This document shows positions 1 to 10,570 of a DNA stretch of 64,000 bases, piece after piece. This DNA is from Pestalotiopsis fici W106-1 (lineage: Eukaryota > Ascomycota > Sordariomycetes > Amphisphaeriales > Sporocadaceae): assembly GCF_000516985.1 (NCBI RefSeq), contig NW_006917097.1:1364001-1428000 (forward strand), given 5' to 3'. Position numbers and translations under genes: made by a program. Every line of letters begins with the position of its first letter. Position 1 is the first letter of the stretch. The notes under the pieces are model-generated. The model had not been told where the DNA came from and searched no databases. It saw only the letters and a list, made by a program, of their open reading frames with translations.

Positions 1-494
1 TGGCCAATTTCCGGTGCAAGTCTCGGAAGCTCCAATACATACCTTTGTGATCAGTTCCTGCCCCAATGTATCGAATTGGGAAATGGTTGTATATAATGTA
101 GCAGTTGCGTCGTGACACGGCGGGTTGCAAGTAGTTTAGCAGTAGCAGCACAGCAAGGGCCGGGACACCGGCACCCAAAAGAGAATGACGTGGTGTGTGA
201 GCTAAGCCCCGCCCCACTCTTGAAGAAGAGCATATGAATATTGAATTTCGTAGCGGCATGTCAAATATCGTATCAAATTTATGCATCTCTCCTCATAATC
301 CTGTCTGTGTACTAAAAGTTGAGCTCTGTGACGGAACTTGTGAGCGTTCGATAGACACTCTTCTCCAGGTAGGCCGGCGAGCCTACATGGGGAGTTCCCG
401 TAAGACTCTGTTGGCGAGGTGTGGTAAGCTGGATTGAAATGATCTTGCCGTGCACTTTCCATCCTGTAATGGAATTGAACAAATGCACAGGTAT
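1..494. other. Intergenic, no gene recognised
   Basis: Downstream flank of the Stn1 gene up to the window edge. Only short unsupported open frames occur, with no protein motif, tRNA or repeat that I can recognise. It probably includes the Stn1 3' untranslated region. Confidence 0.5.
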
Positions 495-1331
495 CTAAAG
501 CCCAAGGGCGTCGTATTGGCCATCTTCTGCAGCCGTCACGGAGCTCAACTTTGAAGGTTTGTATGACTTCTTCTGGATAGTGGTTGCACTTGCATGACTG
601 CGATGCTGCCGATGTTCTTTGGATTCCTGACGACTGGATTCCGCCTTCATCTTCTTGCGTTGGCTTTCTTTCTCGCGGCCCCTGGCATCGGTCCTGTTCT
701 CCTTCTCGAGTCGTCGCAGGACCTTCTTCTCCAATACCCATGGCTTACCGAGTATATCGGACCGGAAAGACTTGATCTTGTTCCAGAACTCGACCTCCTG
801 GTTCGTCGACTTGACTTGCTGCATCTTCTGAATCTTGATCTGCTTCTCATCCCGAAAAAGACTCAGGTTGCCCTTGACATCGACCACCATGCCTACATCA
901 ATATCTGCGTACGGGTCCAAGGCCGCCTGTTCGGCAGCCTGCTCGGCATCCTTGTCCGCTTTCTCGCCATCTGCCGGCGCGGGCGGGGAGATGCTAATGG
1001 TGCATTCAATGCACACACCAGTACTGTCATCAACAGTGTAGACACGACGCGCGTAGAATGAGTCAATCGCCACGACCAACCCAACGACACGAACCCATCT
1101 GATGGGATGGTTCAAATGAAAGAATGTATCATCTTGACCTGCAAAACATTGGTAAATATGGTGAAATCAGGCAAAGGACCAGGACAGAGCCAAGTTACCT
1201 TCAAACCCCGGGTGCCACCTTAGCTTGGCGATATGGCTTGCCTCCAAGGGGCACCATTTGGTGATGGTTGGGGATAAATGATAGCAATATTGGGGATACT
1301 CCTCATATTCGGGCGTCAGCGCACTTGTCAT
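495..1331 (-). CDS. stn1: Stn1-like telomere capping protein (OB fold)
   Basis: Two exons on the minus strand: 1331-1199 and 1138-495. The intron has a GTAACT donor and a TTGCAG acceptor, and joining them keeps frame (phase 1), giving about 258 residues. The N-terminus has an EYPQYCYHLSPT segment. After the junction comes NHPIRWVRVVGLVV, then YTVDDSTGVCIECTI and a GMVVDVKGNLS strand, which is the OB-fold pattern of fungal Stn1. The tail (about residues 170-258) is charged Lys/Glu/Ser-rich. In the CST complex Stn1 binds Ten1 and single-stranded telomeric DNA, protects chromosome ends and helps fill in the C-strand. I chose the ATG at 1331 because it directly precedes the conserved start; a GTG/TTG-type extension upstream is not needed. 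Family membership is from recognition, without a search. Confidence 0.82.
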
Positions 1332-2387
1332 GGCATGTTGCAAAGTCTTGGGCGACAGGAGAGCGAATGGTATTGAGTGTTTTGGTTGGACCAAATGCAG
1401 ATCTAGGCTGTCAAGTGTCTTGCTTGAAGAATGATGTGGGGGTCGGATTCTTCAACAGCCTGGTTACCACCTACGAGGCGCCCAAATGGGCAATCAAGAG
1501 TTCAACGCGTCGGGAATCAGGTGGTAGCCTCTGTCAGGTGGCAGCCAGGTGGTTTCAGACTGACGCACCGATTCATTCGCCGGTTTTGGATTCTTGGCTT
1601 CTCTTTTCAACAAAAAGCAAGTTCTATACTTTTATTTTTCGGCTATCTCAATGACACTTGGGAGAATACCTAGCAGCCGATGCGATAGAGTAAAAATGAA
1701 GTTGCAACATGTCGGATTTACTTGATACATTGTTCATTGGTGAGACTCTATACCCTATCTCATACACTGGCCGCGGCTTTAGACTCGCCGGACCTTGTAA
1801 TTCTGCGACTATAAAACAGCAGCCGTTGTCACAACAGTACGATATAGAGGCCGGCGACGCTGTAGTATGTAAAAATTCTCAACACATGGCGTTGACACCA
1901 ACTCAATTGATATAAGCATAATGAGAGGAGACAAGACACGATCGCTTCAACGATCGTAGTGCGTTCAACGAACTGAGCCCCTATGGCTTGAGACTAGCAC
2001 ATTGTACTCCGGAGTCCGTAGTACGTACCTGCTAATTGGAATGAAGCCTTACATTGCTCGTATTCTGATCCTCGGGTAAAAGCTGAGCTGATCTAATGGT
2101 TTCTCATGCTCCATTTATTTACTTATCCCTTTCTTTAGCTCATGTCTTCCTATTATCACGCAAAGTAATGCGGGCAGCATTTTGAAGCCCTAGTCCATGT
2201 TCATAAGCACGCTTCTTGTCTTTTTTCTACGCTTTGTCTAGATATCTCTTTGTCTAAATGTCGTTCACTTTTACTCACACTTGCCTACGACACCGAGTCC
2301 AGACGTGTAATAATACCAGATATTTGTTTTGCAAATGACTTAAATAAATAATTTCTCCTTTCCCCCCTCATTCCTATTAGCTGTCCC
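1332..2387. other. Intergenic between Stn1 and the GT31 locus
   Basis: About 1 kb between two divergently transcribed genes, so it should contain both promoters. The last 60 bases before 2388 are rich in C and T, as is common just upstream of fungal start codons. I see no further gene. Confidence 0.5.
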
Positions 2388-3902
2388 ATGTCTTTCTCAG
2401 TGGCTTCTTTCCACAAGTTGGTTGCATCACGGTTGCGCATTTTACTATGCCTCGTGACCGTTGCGCTTACCTGGGTGATATCAATCCACTACTTTTCATC
2501 AGGTGAACACTGCATTTCTGTACAAAGAATCTTGCATCCGATGGTCGCGGCCGAGGGAGACCAGCAGCCATCTCATTCAACTACTCCCGTCACCTCGCCG
2601 CCACATGCCTCTGCCTCTGCCCCAGGCTCTTTGCCGACGCTGCCTGGGCCATGCCAGTCACTGCATGGATTTGAAGACATATTTCTAGTTGTGAGGACTG
2701 GCGCAAGTGAGGCTCTAGAGAAACTCCCTGTTCATCTCGAAACGACCCTACGCTGTTTGCCAAACGAGTCATACGGGATCTGGTCTGACCTGGAGGAAAC
2801 CATTCAAGGCCACCACGTTGGTAATGCTCTCGACGAGGTCAGCCCCAAGATCATCGAGCAGCATGCCGATTTTGACTATTATCGACGCTTGCAGGAAAAG
2901 GGGCGAGCAGCATTTTCAGTCGAAGAGCTGGCCTCGTGGGCATCTGCACCAAACTCTGCCAATGGTCGAAATACCCCGGGTTGGAAGCTGGACAGATGGA
3001 AGTTCCTACCGCTGGCGAAAAAGGCCTATAACCAGCGCCCAGATGCCAAATGGTTCATCTTCACAGAGTGCGATGGGCACATCAATGGCGCTCGTTGTTA
3101 TTCTGGTTATCACGTCATGATCCAGTGATACCCTATGTAGGGATGCTTATGATCCTTGGAGATCTCAGGTTCGCGTACGGCGGTTCCAGCTTTGTCATCT
3201 CGAATGCAGCAATGAAGTCTGCTGTCGCACGGTACACGGCCAAGATTGATGTATACGAGGATTATACCAGTCATACTTGGGCAGGTGATGGTATTCTTGG
3301 CAAAGCTTTGAAGGACGTTGGAGTCGGCTTTACCCAGGCTTGGCCGACGTTTCATGGTGAAAGTCCCTTTGATATGGACTACAATGACTCTGTTACGGGG
3401 CCAGACCCTTCTCTATGGTGCTACAATGCCATGACATGGCATCATGTACCTCCGTCTGAGATTCGTGAACTCGCCGAGTTTGAGGATAGATGGAACGTAG
3501 AGGTGAGTTTCCACATATTCCAATCTCGCCTGCCTGGTTAACCATGGATAGCACTCGGCGTTACTCCGTCACTCGGACGTTTTCCGCCATCTCGTGATGC
3601 CTAAACTCAGGTCTCATTTGGATGACTGGGACAATCTGTCTTCCGACAAAGAATCCTCGGACACGCTGCAAGGCTGCCGCAGCGCATGCGAAAAACAGCC
3701 CAATTGCTTCCAATTCTCGTTCCGAAATCATACCCAAACATGCAAAACTTCCTCCGTGGTAAAACTAGGTCGTCAGCAAAAGCAGAGAGACGGTGATGCG
3801 ATAGAAGAGCATATAACATCCGGCTGGATAATAGATCGAGTAGAAGCATTTGCAGCGGAGATGGATACATACTGCCACGGAAACGGCTGGGTGATAACTT
3901 AG
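2388..3902 (+). pseudogene. GT31-type glycosyltransferase, frameshifted
   Basis: A type II membrane glycosyltransferase of the fungal GT31 (beta-1,3-glycosyltransferase-like) kind. A cytoplasmic stub and one membrane anchor (about residues 18-36) precede a Ser/Pro stem. The catalytic region has WFIFTECDGH (the position of the acidic metal-binding motif), then WLSRHDP, GDLRFAYGGSSFVIS and HTWAGDGILG. Reading is open from 2388 to about 3083. There the frame must shift by one base to continue into the conserved WLSRHDP segment; left alone it stops at 3126-3128. The flanking residues align with the family without a gap, so a single-base loss near 3081-3085 explains the break and an intron does not. 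A normal intron follows at 3503-3551, then exon 3552-3902, which carries a Cys-rich PAN/Apple-like tail (CRSACEKQPNCFQF). Either a recent pseudogene or a sequencing error; the rest of the gene looks well preserved. Confidence 0.72.
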
Positions 3903-4154
3903 AATAGGTTGGACAAGGTAGAACAGGATAGACAAACCATGATCAAAATGGAACGATTGTTTTTACGACGATAGTGTCCCCTTTTGGGAAGAAAGCTTTA
4001 TTCTTTCAATCTTCAACGGAACCCGAGGCTTGAACTCTTTGTATACCAATTTATCAAAATACTGGAAACCCAAATCTGCTGCAACCATGGACCTTTCGTG
4101 ACCCTGCCAAATGAACTCCTGGACGCCATGCTGAGTATATCTTCAAAGGTTCCA

Positions 4155-5110
4155 TTACGCTTTGGACCTTTTGCTGCGACCAGATTTACTGGGTTTCGGT
4201 CCATCATCCGCTGGCGACTTTCTCTTACCAAGCTTCCTCGATGCGGCCTGAAACTCCTCCTCGGATGGCATACCAGACGGCCCACCTCCGTATTTCGCTT
4301 CTAGGCTGTCAAAGAATCCTGCCCTCGACTTTTGTCTGCTCTGAATGAGTGCCGCAAGACCGGCCTCGGGGTCCTTCTTTTCCTTCTTGCCCTTCTTCTT
4401 GTTGAACAATTTGTCATGGACCCCCAACTCTTTGGCATACTCCTCTGCTTCGGTAGCTTCGGCTCTGGCAGAACTGACACGAGCATCCTTTGACTTCTTG
4501 CTCTCGTTGGTGTAAGCCTTGAAGGCTTTCACATCCTTGCTGGCAATGGCCTCGTCAATGATGGCCCGGAAACGCTCGTCGTCCTCCAAAACATTGCTAA
4601 GCATGACAACTTCGTAGACCTTGTCCATGTTGCCCTTGAATTGTTCATAAGCGGCAAGAACGTCATCCTTTTCCTCGTCCGAGTTCTTGTACTGGGCAGC
4701 AAACTTCTTGATGGCTTCTTCGGAGATGGATTCGCGAAATTGCTCGGCGTAAAACTCGGCCCACGAAAAGTCGGAACTGCTAAGGGTCTCGGAGGTGTCG
4801 CCGGTGGCATCGTAGCGCTTCCTTCGTGTTGGGTCGGACAGGACTGCGTATGCCAGAGCGACCTCCTGGAATTTCTCCTTGGCGGCCTCTTTCTCTGCAT
4901 CGGAGCCTGAGATCTTGTCTGAGGAGTCTGAGGTTAGCTACGTATTTTTCGGATGATAGAGGGTGTAGTCGTACCAGGATGTGTCCTCAGGGCTTGCTTC
5001 CGGTATGCCGACTTGATCTGCTCTGCAGTTGCTTCACGGTCGATTCCCAGAAGCTCATAAGGGTCAATGTTGCCTCCTTGAGGAAGATCTTCCGATTCGG
5101 AGTCCGACAT
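4155..5110 (-). CDS. DNAJC9-type J-domain protein
   Basis: Two exons: 5110-4975 and 4918-4155. The 56-base intron (GTACGA donor, CTCAG acceptor) splits the codon for the Asp of the HPD motif. Splicing rebuilds HPD at residues 44-46, which confirms the junction. The product is 299 residues. The J domain (about residues 16-90) has PYELLGI and YAVLSDPTRRKRYD. It is followed by a conserved segment with QFKGNMDKV and, further on, AALIQSRQKSR, then a Lys-rich nuclear-looking tail. This order matches human DNAJC9, a nuclear Hsp70 co-chaperone that also handles histones H3-H4. I infer Hsp70 stimulation and a likely nuclear role. The gene is divergent from the deaminase gene at 5504. The start at 5110 is preferred over an upstream ATG because the protein family begins with an acidic Ser-rich leader. 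Confidence 0.85.
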
Positions 5111-5503
5111 GATATGCGTGATTCTTTGCAAGGGGTTTGAGTCGCGTTTCTTTCGAGATGCGATTGTGAAAAGGTTTGCGATTTTGTTTGGGCGATTTCT
5201 TACTTGTCAGCTTGAGACAGTTCAGCGCGACCAGTTGCAGGATCGAGCGCGTCGCACGCGTCAGTGGATTGAGCGCCTAAACGTCATGCAAAATTAAAGT
5301 GGTTGCCAAGTGAATCTGGGAGCCGCGGGGTAGCTGTTAGTGGGCTTTGGCGGGGCCGCCGCACTAATTCCGGGGCGATGGTACAGTTCTCACGAGTGAA
5401 GCCGCTGAATCTCATCAACTCAAACCAGACCTAGATTGCGTTAAATATACGCTCGAGCATCTCTCATTTTGCTGCGCCGTTTCTTTGGATCAATTGTTGC
5501 GTG
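5111..5503. promoter_or_regulatory. Shared divergent promoter interval
   Basis: 393 bases separate the start codons of the J protein (-) and the deaminase (+). Both promoters must lie here or reach into a neighbour. No precise element is assigned. Confidence 0.55.
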
Positions 5504-6037
5504 ATGACAGACTCAACGACCAAGCCCCAGATTGAGGCGGGCAATCATGAAGCGTATCTGAGACTTGCTTTATCACTCGCAACACAATCTCCGCCAAAGC
5601 CAACAAACTACAGAGTTGGTGCCGTGCTGCTAGATTCAAACACCAACGAGATACTGTCTACGGGATATACACTGGAGCTGCCCGGAAACACACACGCAGA
5701 ACAATGTTGTTTCGAGAAACTCGCTGCCAAACATTGCCTGGACTCATCCCGTCTGTCTGAAATCCTGCCAGATACTGCGGCTCTGTATACCACCATGGAG
5801 CCGTGCTCCTTTCGGCTGAGTGGCAACTTGCCTTGTGTTGATAGAATACTTGCACTTGGGAGCAAGATCAAGACGGTTTATGTCGGCGTGAAGGAGCCGG
5901 AGAAGTTTGTCAACAACAACTCGGGCAAGGCAAAGCTCGAACAAGCCGGGATCACTTTCGTTCACGTTCAAGGTCTGGAGAATGACATCTTGGAGGTTGC
6001 TACCGCTGGGCATGGGAAATCTGAAAACGAATCATAG
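5504..6037 (+). CDS. Riboflavin-pathway pyrimidine deaminase (DRAP type)
   Basis: Single exon, 177 residues. I place the start at the ATG at 5504; the codon before it is GTG. The zinc site of the cytidine-deaminase fold is complete: HAE at residues 64-66 supplies the His ligand and the catalytic Glu. Cys101 and Cys111 in PCSFRLSGNLPC supply the other ligands, with the nine-residue spacing typical of RibD/Rib2 riboflavin deaminases and unlike the two-residue spacing of ordinary cytidine deaminases. The expected reaction is deamination of the ribitylamino-pyrimidine phosphate intermediate in riboflavin synthesis. In budding yeast this activity is fused to a pseudouridine synthase domain (Rib2); here it stands alone. 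A paralogous deaminase with another substrate cannot be excluded. It shares a divergent promoter with the J-protein gene. Confidence 0.78.
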   Translation: MTDSTTKPQIEAGNHEAYLRLALSLATQSPPKPTNYRVGAVLLDSNTNEILSTGYTLELPGNTHAEQCCFEKLAAKHCLDSSRLSEILPDTAALYTTMEPCSFRLSGNLPCVDRILALGSKIKTVYVGVKEPEKFVNNNSGKAKLEQAGITFVHVQGLENDILEVATAGHGKSENES

Positions 6038-6537
6038 AGTAGCGAAACGTTCTTGAGCATGCGCCATGACAACCGACGAATGTAGATCACGTGGATGCTG
6101 CTCAAGGTGTAGCTCCTCATCCACTCGCCCAGAGTTCAGAGAAATCAGAAGTGCTAGGATTCTCCAAAAGCACGAGCAGCATAGTCGATCGGCACAACGG
6201 GATCGTTTTCCCTAGGTGGCGTGCCGAGCATCGCCAATGCAAATCCAAGAACTCAAATGATTAGCATCTCGGTATGCTAACCGAATTCAACCCTCAACAT
6301 GAGGGGTTCATGGTTGTGATTGGAGGACCTGCCGGATCCAATTGAGTGGTACTACAACGGTCAACTTATTTCCAAAAGGGGTCCTCGGGGCATTATCCCC
6401 CGCCACCATTGATGCGGTATAGTCAACCAATGTGTTCTCTGAGGCTCAGATACTTTTATAATCATGAGAGTCGCGCAGTTTAATAGATTCTTCAACCATG
6501 AACGACGCTTGAGAGTTTGTACGATTCATCAATTAAA
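6038..6537 (+). promoter_or_regulatory. Upstream region of the GH5 mannanase
   Basis: Contains a CCAAT pentamer near 6427 and a TATA-like TTTTATAAT at about 6454-6462, roughly 80 bases before the start codon at 6538. These are plausible core-promoter elements by position only. Confidence 0.4.
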
Positions 6538-7887
6538 ATGAGATCAAACATTGCAAGCGCTTTGTTGCTGGGCCTTCTTGCCAACCAAATTGAGGCCCGG
6601 CCCTTTGGTGGAAATGGAACTTCTCCAAAAGGTTTTGTGACCACAAAGGGCACAAAGTTTCAACTGGACGGAGAGGATTTCTACTTTGCTGGCAGCAATG
6701 CTTATTACTTTCCATTCAATAATGTAGGTGATCAAAACTGGTCATGAAGGGGACACCAATGGACTGACAACCTTCGATAGAATGAATCAGATGTACAACT
6801 GGGCCTCCAAGCTGCCAAGGACGCTGGCCTGAGTGTCTTCAGAACATGGGGCTTCAATGATAAGAACCGGACCTATGATCCCAATGGCCTACCGCAATAT
6901 GGCAGTGAGGGTGCTGGCGCCACTGATGTTGTTTTCCAATGGTTTGAGAATGGCACTTCGACCATTGATGTCAGCGCCTTTGACAAGGTGGTCGAGGCTG
7001 CCACCAAGGTTGGTATCAAGCTCATCGTAACCTTTACGAACAACTGGGCAGACTATGGAGGCATGGATGTCTACACTCTGAATCTTGGAGGACAATACCA
7101 CGACGATGTAAGTTTCAGAAATACATGTTAGACAAAACGAGCACTAGTACTGACAAAAAGAATTTAGTTCTTTACTCTGCCCAAGATCAAAGATGCTTAC
7201 AAGCGTTACATCGAGACACTCATCACCCGCTACCGCGACTCACCAACCATATTCGCCTGGGAGCTGGTCAATGAGCCACGCTGCGGCGCCGACGGGACGC
7301 GGAACATCCCTACAAGCGGCAACTGCACCACGGAAACATTGTCAACATGGATCGATGAAATGAGCACCTATGTCAAGTCGCTCGACCCCCATCACTTGGT
7401 GACTTGGGGTGGTGAAGGCGAGTTCAGCCTGCCCGAAGGCTCGGACGACTGGGCGTACGCTGGAGCCGATGGCGGAAATTTCGATCACGAGATCTCGCTG
7501 CCCAATATTGACTTTGGCGTCTTTCACTCATACCCCGATTGGTGGTCCAAGACTGTAGAGTGGACCAACCAATGGATCAAGGACCACGCAGCATCTGGTA
7601 TTGCGGCGAACAAGCCTGTCGTCCATGAGGAGTATGGATGGCTTACCCCCGAGAAGCGGCTCGAGTACCTCAACAAGACAGCAGGCGCCAACGAAACCAG
7701 AGTTGCGGTTCTTGGAGGCTGGCAAAGCATCATGGAAGAGTATGAGATGCCGGATATGTACTGGCAGTTTGGCTTTTCCAACTATTCCTATGGTCGCAAC
7801 AATGATGATGGTTTCACCATCTTCTTGGACGATGCTGAGGCGCAACCGTTGGTGTATGAGCACGCTGCAAGAGTCAATGCAGCTTGA
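6538..7887 (+). CDS. Secreted GH5 endo-beta-1,4-mannanase
   Basis: Three exons: 6538-6723, 6781-7107 and 7168-7887. Both introns (57 and 60 bases) are phase 0, giving 410 residues. The start at 6538 opens a signal peptide of about 20 residues ending in EARP. The catalytic barrel has [26 protein letters not shown] (acid/base Glu near residue 207) and VHEEYG (nucleophile Glu near 325), plus HSYPDWW and MYWQFG. These are the signatures of the GH5 subfamily holding fungal mannanases. It should cut internal beta-1,4 bonds of mannan or galactomannan outside the cell. There is no carbohydrate-binding module or Ser/Thr linker. An in-frame ATG at 6517 or nearby is less likely because it would put a charged stretch before the signal peptide. 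Confidence 0.9.
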
Positions 7888-7994
7888 GAGTGGTTAGGAC
7901 ACATCTGCTATTAGGCATATAAATCTCCTTAGAATCGTATGAATCACTTTCCATGTTCATCAACGTCTGTACAGGTACCATACAACACAGCTTC

Positions 7995-8997
7995 TCAGCG
8001 TCTGTTTTCACACTTTGGACGGTACACAACGCAGGCAGGCTCTTCGATAATGTCACATCCGCAGTGCAACATTTTTGAAGAATAGTCAGCCAAGGTCTGG
8101 TGGTACTCCGCGTCAAAGCCTCCATAATCACTCTTGCCTTGGGGATGCCGCGACCCCCAGGGTTCTGTTTGTCGCAAGCACCTAATATGACAACAAGTAT
8201 GTCGAAACTTGAGTTTCTCAAACACTAAAATAGACAGCACTTGTTCCACATGGTCGGGGTTTTCGTGTGGCCTGTACAACAGCTTTTCATGCAATGATCT
8301 TGACAGATCCAGCATCGGTTTGTGATTCCTCTCTTCATGCTGGTCATACTGTTTGACAGTGATGGAGATGGGAGTGCATCCATGGCGAGAACAAAGACAG
8401 AGACATGAGTCATGCCACATGTTTGCACCATCCATAAGCTGTTTCATAAGATCTTCTTGACAGGGCAGTCTGTTTCGATCATGGCGGAAATGAACTCCAG
8501 GATAGGCCATTCTCGCTGCGAATAGATGAAGTCCATTAGGTAATGGTAATTGAAGCTGACATATTGGCGGTAGACAACCACAAGATAATGTTGCTTTGCT
8601 TGTTTTCAAGTGTATTGCAAAGCGCTATGACTCCCTTGCACTTTTATGTAGCTCGCAATGAGTGCCAGCTTCGGCGGATAATTCCAGTGCCATCTGGCTT
8701 GGTGACGATTCTCACAGCTTTAAGTAACTGTTCCATTACAGTAATGTAATCTGCAAGTGTTTAGTCGATTGTTTTTGAGACCGGAGATGCAGGCGAAGAG
8801 CCATTCCGAAAAGTGGCGTGGGTCGACTGCACGTACTTTGCAATGTCAATTTGCTGATCGATGTCGATTTCCAGACTTTGCAGCTTTTCTGGGACATCAT
8901 GGACCTCCTTGTACAGGCTGCTTAACTGCAAGGTCAGCCTAACGGCAATGTCCAGAAACTGGACGACCGCTGCTGAAATTGCCAAAATGTCTGCCAT
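7995..8997 (-). pseudogene. Remnant of a STAND/NACHT-type gene
   Basis: Minus strand. The segment 8997-about 8830 encodes MADILAISAAVVQFLD and a helical stretch with LSSLYKEVHDVPEKLQSL, the N-terminal module that precedes NACHT or ankyrin parts in many fungal STAND proteins. A likely intron ends at 8751, after which the same module continues with IIRRSWHSLRAT. It then hits an in-frame TAA (about 8647-8645) and reads on in the same frame with VIALCNTLENKQSNIILWL, the usual next part. No donor upstream gives the phase this exon needs. Downstream, an open frame from 8609 to 7995 holds a Cys-rich C-terminal segment (CLCLCSRHGCTPIS, FRHTCC). The NTPase and repeat core is missing. I read this as a decayed, internally deleted gene. 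STAND proteins act in fungal non-self recognition and turn over fast. Confidence 0.55.
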
Positions 8998-10570
8998 TAT
9001 TCTTCAGACAGGCATGACCTTGACTACAGCCCAATCCAAGCCGTCGGACTTGATCTCTTTTCATATTGAGAGTACGATGACATGGTTCAAGCTGGCACAT
9101 GGAGAGTGACTTGGTGCGCCTTTTGAAATATCACAACAAGGCGGATTGCTGAGGTTGGCCTCGCCCAATTTTGCATCTAGGCAAAATGGGCAGTGGTGTC
9201 TGCGTTATTCCGAGACGGACCAACATGATTGGGTCGAGTTTTCGCATGTTTCTTCATGCAATAAGTAGAAACTGCAGCCTTACCAAGATGATTATTCTCT
9301 GGGAAATCAGCCCCTTGACGTTGGTTTGGTAGCAATGTGTGACTTCTGCTGGTAGGTTGACTTGAAATACGAGGTAAATTCGACACGAAGAGAAAGAAAG
9401 CAGGAAAGTCGCAATGGGCTTGGTGGTTGTAGGGGTGCATTACGCATATCAGCCTTCGAGTTGAACCAAAGGTAATTCAAAGCCGTTACTAGTCACCTTG
9501 CCACGAAGAACGACCTGCTCTCGGCCTACCATGAATCCATCTAATTTGAGGATAGAAGGACCGAATTATAAATATGGCGGGCAGATACAGTCTCTCACCA
9601 ACTGTCAATTCCCGTCACACGAATCTAGTGGTAGTCGCGGGCCAACATAATTGAGCCAAAGTGAGGGAAAGCTTAAACACATCATCTGTATAGTCCTGCA
9701 CCCTTTGGTGAGATCTTTGTTATCCATCCGCAATGATTCCACATACTTATGTAGTTGCATTCCGTAGCTCATATGCTGACAAACCTTTGTCAATCAATCT
9801 CTGGGCTGAAGTGACGCGCAATTCCCGTCACATGTGTGGACCCTAAAGTGTAGATAAGGTGGCTTTCGGGTAGTGGGAGGGCATTCAAATGGATGGCCAG
9901 GAGTCTAGGACCCTGATGATCAAGTACTTGCCCTGTACGACATAGTAGCTACCAAGTAGTACTACCTAAGGTATTGTCAGAGCTCGACCTGCTGTGTACT
10001 AGGAGGTATGTATGAAGCCAAGGTCCCCAGTTTTGCCCTGCAAGGCACTGGGTGACTGGCCTAACTTTTTGGGGATGGTCTCCGAAATATAACAGTGATA
10101 GCTGAGAGAAGCTCCGCTTAGGTAAGGCCTTGCCTCAACACATGAACCGAGAAGTGAACAGCCTCCTACCCCTTGTACAAGACTGAATTTGTGGTCCGTT
10201 TTCTGGTCCAACTTACGATATCAACGGGGAATTGTCTGGTCCCGATTGAAAATGTACTATTTGCCCACTCATCCGCTAGACAAGTCTTTTTTGACGCTAT
10301 TAGAGCTTGTGGATGAGGAGCCGATGCGCCTGAATCGGCCGGAACGTGGGGTTATGCGGGGTTCTCGCTCCCGAAACGTTGTGGACCCTGAATATTATTT
10401 CAGATTGGCATTGAGACATCGAACCGTGTATATACATTGAGCACGCCCAGTTGTATATTGATGAAAACTCGAAGTGATGAGCTATTCTATCGAATTCTGC
10501 AATTAAGCTGTCAAGTGCGGAAAAACATCCTCTTCACGCCTCCGCCACCATCCTATCAACAGTAGACGCC
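8998..10570. other. Intergenic, no gene recognised
   Basis: About 1.6 kb between the STAND remnant and the first flavin-linked oxidase. Open frames here have no motif or codon pattern that I trust. Around 9940-9980 there are short repeated CTACC/TACCTA units of no clear meaning. Confidence 0.45.
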
